From NCBI GenBank assembly GCA_022592435.1, contig JABYQS010000130.1, positions 45,759 to 109,758 on the forward strand: a stretch of 64,000 bases of DNA, in the 5' to 3' direction. The DNA is from Cerioporus squamosus (lineage: Eukaryota; Basidiomycota; Agaricomycetes; Polyporales; Polyporaceae). The first letter of the stretch is position 1. Every line of letters starts with the position of its first letter. The translations under genes were made by a program, and so were the position numbers. Below the pieces are notes generated by a model. It made no database searches and was not told the origin of the DNA. It saw only the letters and a program-made list of their open reading frames with translations. Below, in pieces: positions 61,389-64,000 of this stretch.

Positions 61389-63680
61389 CACGATAGGCGT
61401 TCTCCACTCCCGCGCCTTGTCCGCCTCCTTCCCGTGACGGACAAAGCAGATGCGTCGACCGGCGAGAGAAGGCAGGCGCGAGACTGATGCCGAGTGCGCG
61501 TAGCAGCCGGCGGACGGTACACGCCTCCGCGTGGTCTAGACCGGAGAAACTGAGCAAGATCTCGTCTGCCCAGGGAACGGGCACCTCGACCTTCAGAGGG
61601 GTGAACGCGACGTGTTCTTCAGGTGCGCAGATGCGCTCTTCGAACATGCACCGCTCGAGCCAGCACTCCGTGCGATACTTTGCGCGTTCTTCTTCGTCCG
61701 CTTCTTGCCGGAAGATATTGCTCCCGCTGCACATCCATTAACACCGAGCTGACAACTGAGAAGCTGCTGGAGAACACACCTCACAAGTCTGACAACCACG
61801 AAGTCCACATCGTCGTCGTCGTCCATGCCCACCCACTTCCCTCCACATTCCTCGATCGCACTCCTCACATTCGCGCACCGCGCCTCGCCCAGCGCGCGGA
61901 ATCGCAGGCCGTTGAAGATGATCTTCGCCGCGTCCGACACCCCCGACCCATGCGACAGTGCATCGGCATCCGCCTCCTCCGGCGCAGCGTCGGCGATGGC
62001 GGACGTTGATGCGATCGGATGTCGGACGAGATTCCACCCTGTGCCATGACGCTCCCCACGGAGCGCTGCAGGAACGATGAGGTGCGCGACATGGTTGAGC
62101 TGCGCTGGAAGAGCCGGACGCCTCCGACGGGCGTGGAGACGTCCTTCGGGGCAGGGAGGAAGGACGATCGGGAGCGTTGGAACGTCGACAGCGCGCTAGG
62201 GCGTCGCTCGCCCTCCTCGGCATCGAGGTTCTTCAACGTGCCGCGTCGCCCTAGTTGACTTGGCCCAGCGCGCGAGGGCGAGCCTGCTCGTCGCTGCCCT
62301 TCTGCAGCGGCTTTGGCGGCCTCCGGGTTCTGCGACTTCGACGGGCTCCGGACGAGCCGACCGTCGTGCACTTCGAACCCGCGGGGCTTTAGGATGCTTT
62401 CCCAGAGGTGGAGGGTCATCGCTGGGACACGCCGTCCTGATGCAATTTCCTCCTCTTCCTGGGGTGCTTGATGTGCAGAAGCGTTTGGGCGTGCTGCGGA
62501 GGTCTGTGCGTTCTGGATCTCGGACGAGAGTCCGCCTTCGTCCGGCGCAGACGATGATATAGTTGGAGCCATTGGCTCTGCGTTGCACGTTGATTGATAT
62601 GCTGTACTCGCTCAAGACGCAGTGACAGATCGACGTACCTTCAGGCAACACCCGAGGGGGCGGTCGCGGATTCGACACGAGGTACGCTTCCTCGTCAAAC
62701 CTCCCTCCGAACCGCAAGGAATCCCAAAACCAGTCCTCCCAGACGATGCGAATCCGCGCCTCGCCCTTCTCGTTGAACTTCTGCGCGTAGCGCACCTTCT
62801 CGCTCTCGCCTTCGCACGTGTTCGCGCAGAGCAGATGTGTGACCTTGACAGGGCGCTCGAGCTGTTTCACGTACATCCCGCCGGCCTTCGTCACCTCGTG
62901 GTTGATCTGCATGCGTTTGCTGACATCCTCGATGCCCGAGACACAGAGGACGACGCCGGTGAAGGGCGGGAGCCGGTGCTGCTTGATGCTGAATGGGACG
63001 TCGACGTCGTCTCCGTGTAGCCAGACCTTGTGGCTCTCGATTATCCATGAAGGATGCATAATAGGTATTCGATTCTCGAGCGCGCACTGGGGTTCAAGTT
63101 AGCAAGATGCCGCGTCGTGCCAGGTAAGGTCGCATACCCTGTACTTAGGGCTACCCGCTTCTTCGGCGATGAGATGTGTTACCCTATCCGTGAGGTCGCT
63201 CACGCATTGGGCGCCCAGCTCGATGGCTAGTTTGAATAGTGACGTCTGAATTAAAATGTCAGCCATGGAGGGAATCGCGGAGACATGGCTAGGGAGAGGC
63301 GAGATGAACAACCAAGCAGAGTTGGCCCCTATGACGACGTCGATAATCATCGAGAGCTGTTCAGCCTGAGCCATAGGTTATGGTGGAAGCCTTTACTCCC
63401 ACACCCTCATGTCATCTCGCCAACTGTCCGATGGTTCCGAACTTGAACCCATCCTGTGGCGATATCCCATATGAAGGAGGGGCGTATGATTGCTGTCGGC
63501 ATCCCGCCGCGCGTCTACCGTGATTGTCGGAACGAATGGCAGACTGAAAGACTCACCTTGTCGCTGATCCCAGTTGCACACAGTACAAAGCCCTTAAACG
63601 GGCGGGGACATATGTCCAGGTTGGTGGTTTCATCGTCGGAGTCCAGTCCAGAGCTATGTGTCCATGTTGAATCTGGTGTC
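61389..63680. repeat. Segmental duplication, right unit
   Basis: Direct-repeat partner of 52690-54990. The left junction is abrupt; the flanking sequence has no counterpart beside copy 1. At the right end, similarity continues at a much lower level through exon 1 (to 63815). Confidence 0.85.
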
Positions 63681-63815
63681 CGGGACTCTTTGCGAGTGCT
63701 TGGTCCAGCTGGTCGCAGTTTCACCCCAGGAACCTCCAAGAGGGTTGGTTTAAGTAGATCGGATACAGAAGACTTCACGCACCTTCTTCGACCTATTCAC
63801 CCTCCGAAACGACAT
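61389..63815 (-). pseudogene. Dpb11/Rad4/TopBP1-like BRCT gene, copy 2 (3'-truncated, frame-broken)
   Basis: The ATG is the complement of 63813-63815 (MSFRRVNRSKK), and exons 2 onward match copy 1 almost base for base through BRCT1-BRCT4. Homology stops abruptly near 61389, inside the region after THLLCPS, so the end of BRCT4 and the whole C-terminal tail (over 250 codons in copy 1) are missing. A one-base deletion at about 62016-62020, in the linker after GGISSDI, breaks the frame. A 5-nt deletion near 61424 breaks it again. Copy 2 lacks copy 1's extra base at 53437, so each copy is intact where the other is broken. It probably yields at most a BRCT1-BRCT2 fragment. Confidence 0.82.
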
Positions 63816-64000
63816 CTACGGATGTGTGCGAGAAATAGTCGCGTCGTGTGTAGTCAATAGCGCGTAGATGATCGCTAGATTGTATACGTATGGTGCTGAA
63901 GGTAACCAGAGACGAGGGGGCAGCAGACAAGGGCAATTCGGTGGTTAGACCGGAGAGGGTCGCGGAGGGAAACGCGATGCTTGCACACGCAGTTCGACGC
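63816..64000. other. Upstream flank of BRCT copy 2
   Basis: This 185-bp stretch is only weakly similar to the sequence upstream of copy 1. No gene is seen before the window edge. Confidence 0.4.

Noticed and set aside
1..64000. CRISPR arrays, operons, ribosome binding sites, tRNA or rRNA genes
   Set aside because: The window is intron-rich fungal nuclear DNA. No regularly spaced repeats and no convincing tRNA or rRNA sequence were seen by eye; a covariance-model scan would be needed to exclude small RNAs.

Overview
The window looks like nuclear DNA of a basidiomycete fungus, most likely an agaricomycete. The genes carry many 45-65 nt GT...AG introns. The families present (reducing polyketide synthases, GMC oxidoreductases, DUF6534-type membrane proteins, MED25, PITH, BRCT) fit that group. 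A polypore-like host is only an inference.

Region 1 (about 1-28 kb) looks like a secondary-metabolism locus. Two paralogous multidomain polyketide synthases point towards each other: PKS1 on + (its start lies off the left edge, stop at 7363) and PKS2 on - (complete, 19843 to 11392). Both read KS-AT-DH-spacer-KR-ACP and end in a thioester-reductase-like Rossmann domain, so the chain is probably released reductively. A cytosolic-type GMC oxidoreductase (GMC1, -) lies between them and a second one (GMC2, +) lies at 24.7-27.6 kb. A multi-pass DUF6534 gene (A, +) starts head-to-head with PKS2. One reading is that the synthases release an aldehyde or alcohol and the GMC enzymes change its oxidation state; that is inference.

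Region 2 (28.5-42 kb) holds three more DUF6534 genes (B -, C -, D +) separated by gene-poor DNA. That DNA includes a C/T-rich block and a 529-bp hAT-like non-autonomous element with an 8-bp target-site duplication.

Region 3 (42.4-48.7 kb) holds two conserved housekeeping genes: a MED25-like Mediator subunit with a glutamine-rich tail, and a PITH-domain protein. A 575-bp element with about 89-bp terminal inverted repeats sits directly upstream of the PITH gene.

Region 4 (48.7-64 kb) contains five related intron-like modules at 49.5-51.2 kb and a Dpb11/Rad4/TopBP1-like four-BRCT gene (-). It also contains a partial, truncated second copy of that gene in direct orientation 8.69 kb away. The two BRCT copies are nearly identical over about 2.3 kb but diverge sharply at their 5' ends, and each carries its own frame break. 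The roughly 6 kb between them has no gene I recognise. Frame breaks in PKS1 and in both BRCT copies mean that pseudogenisation and assembly indels both have to be considered.
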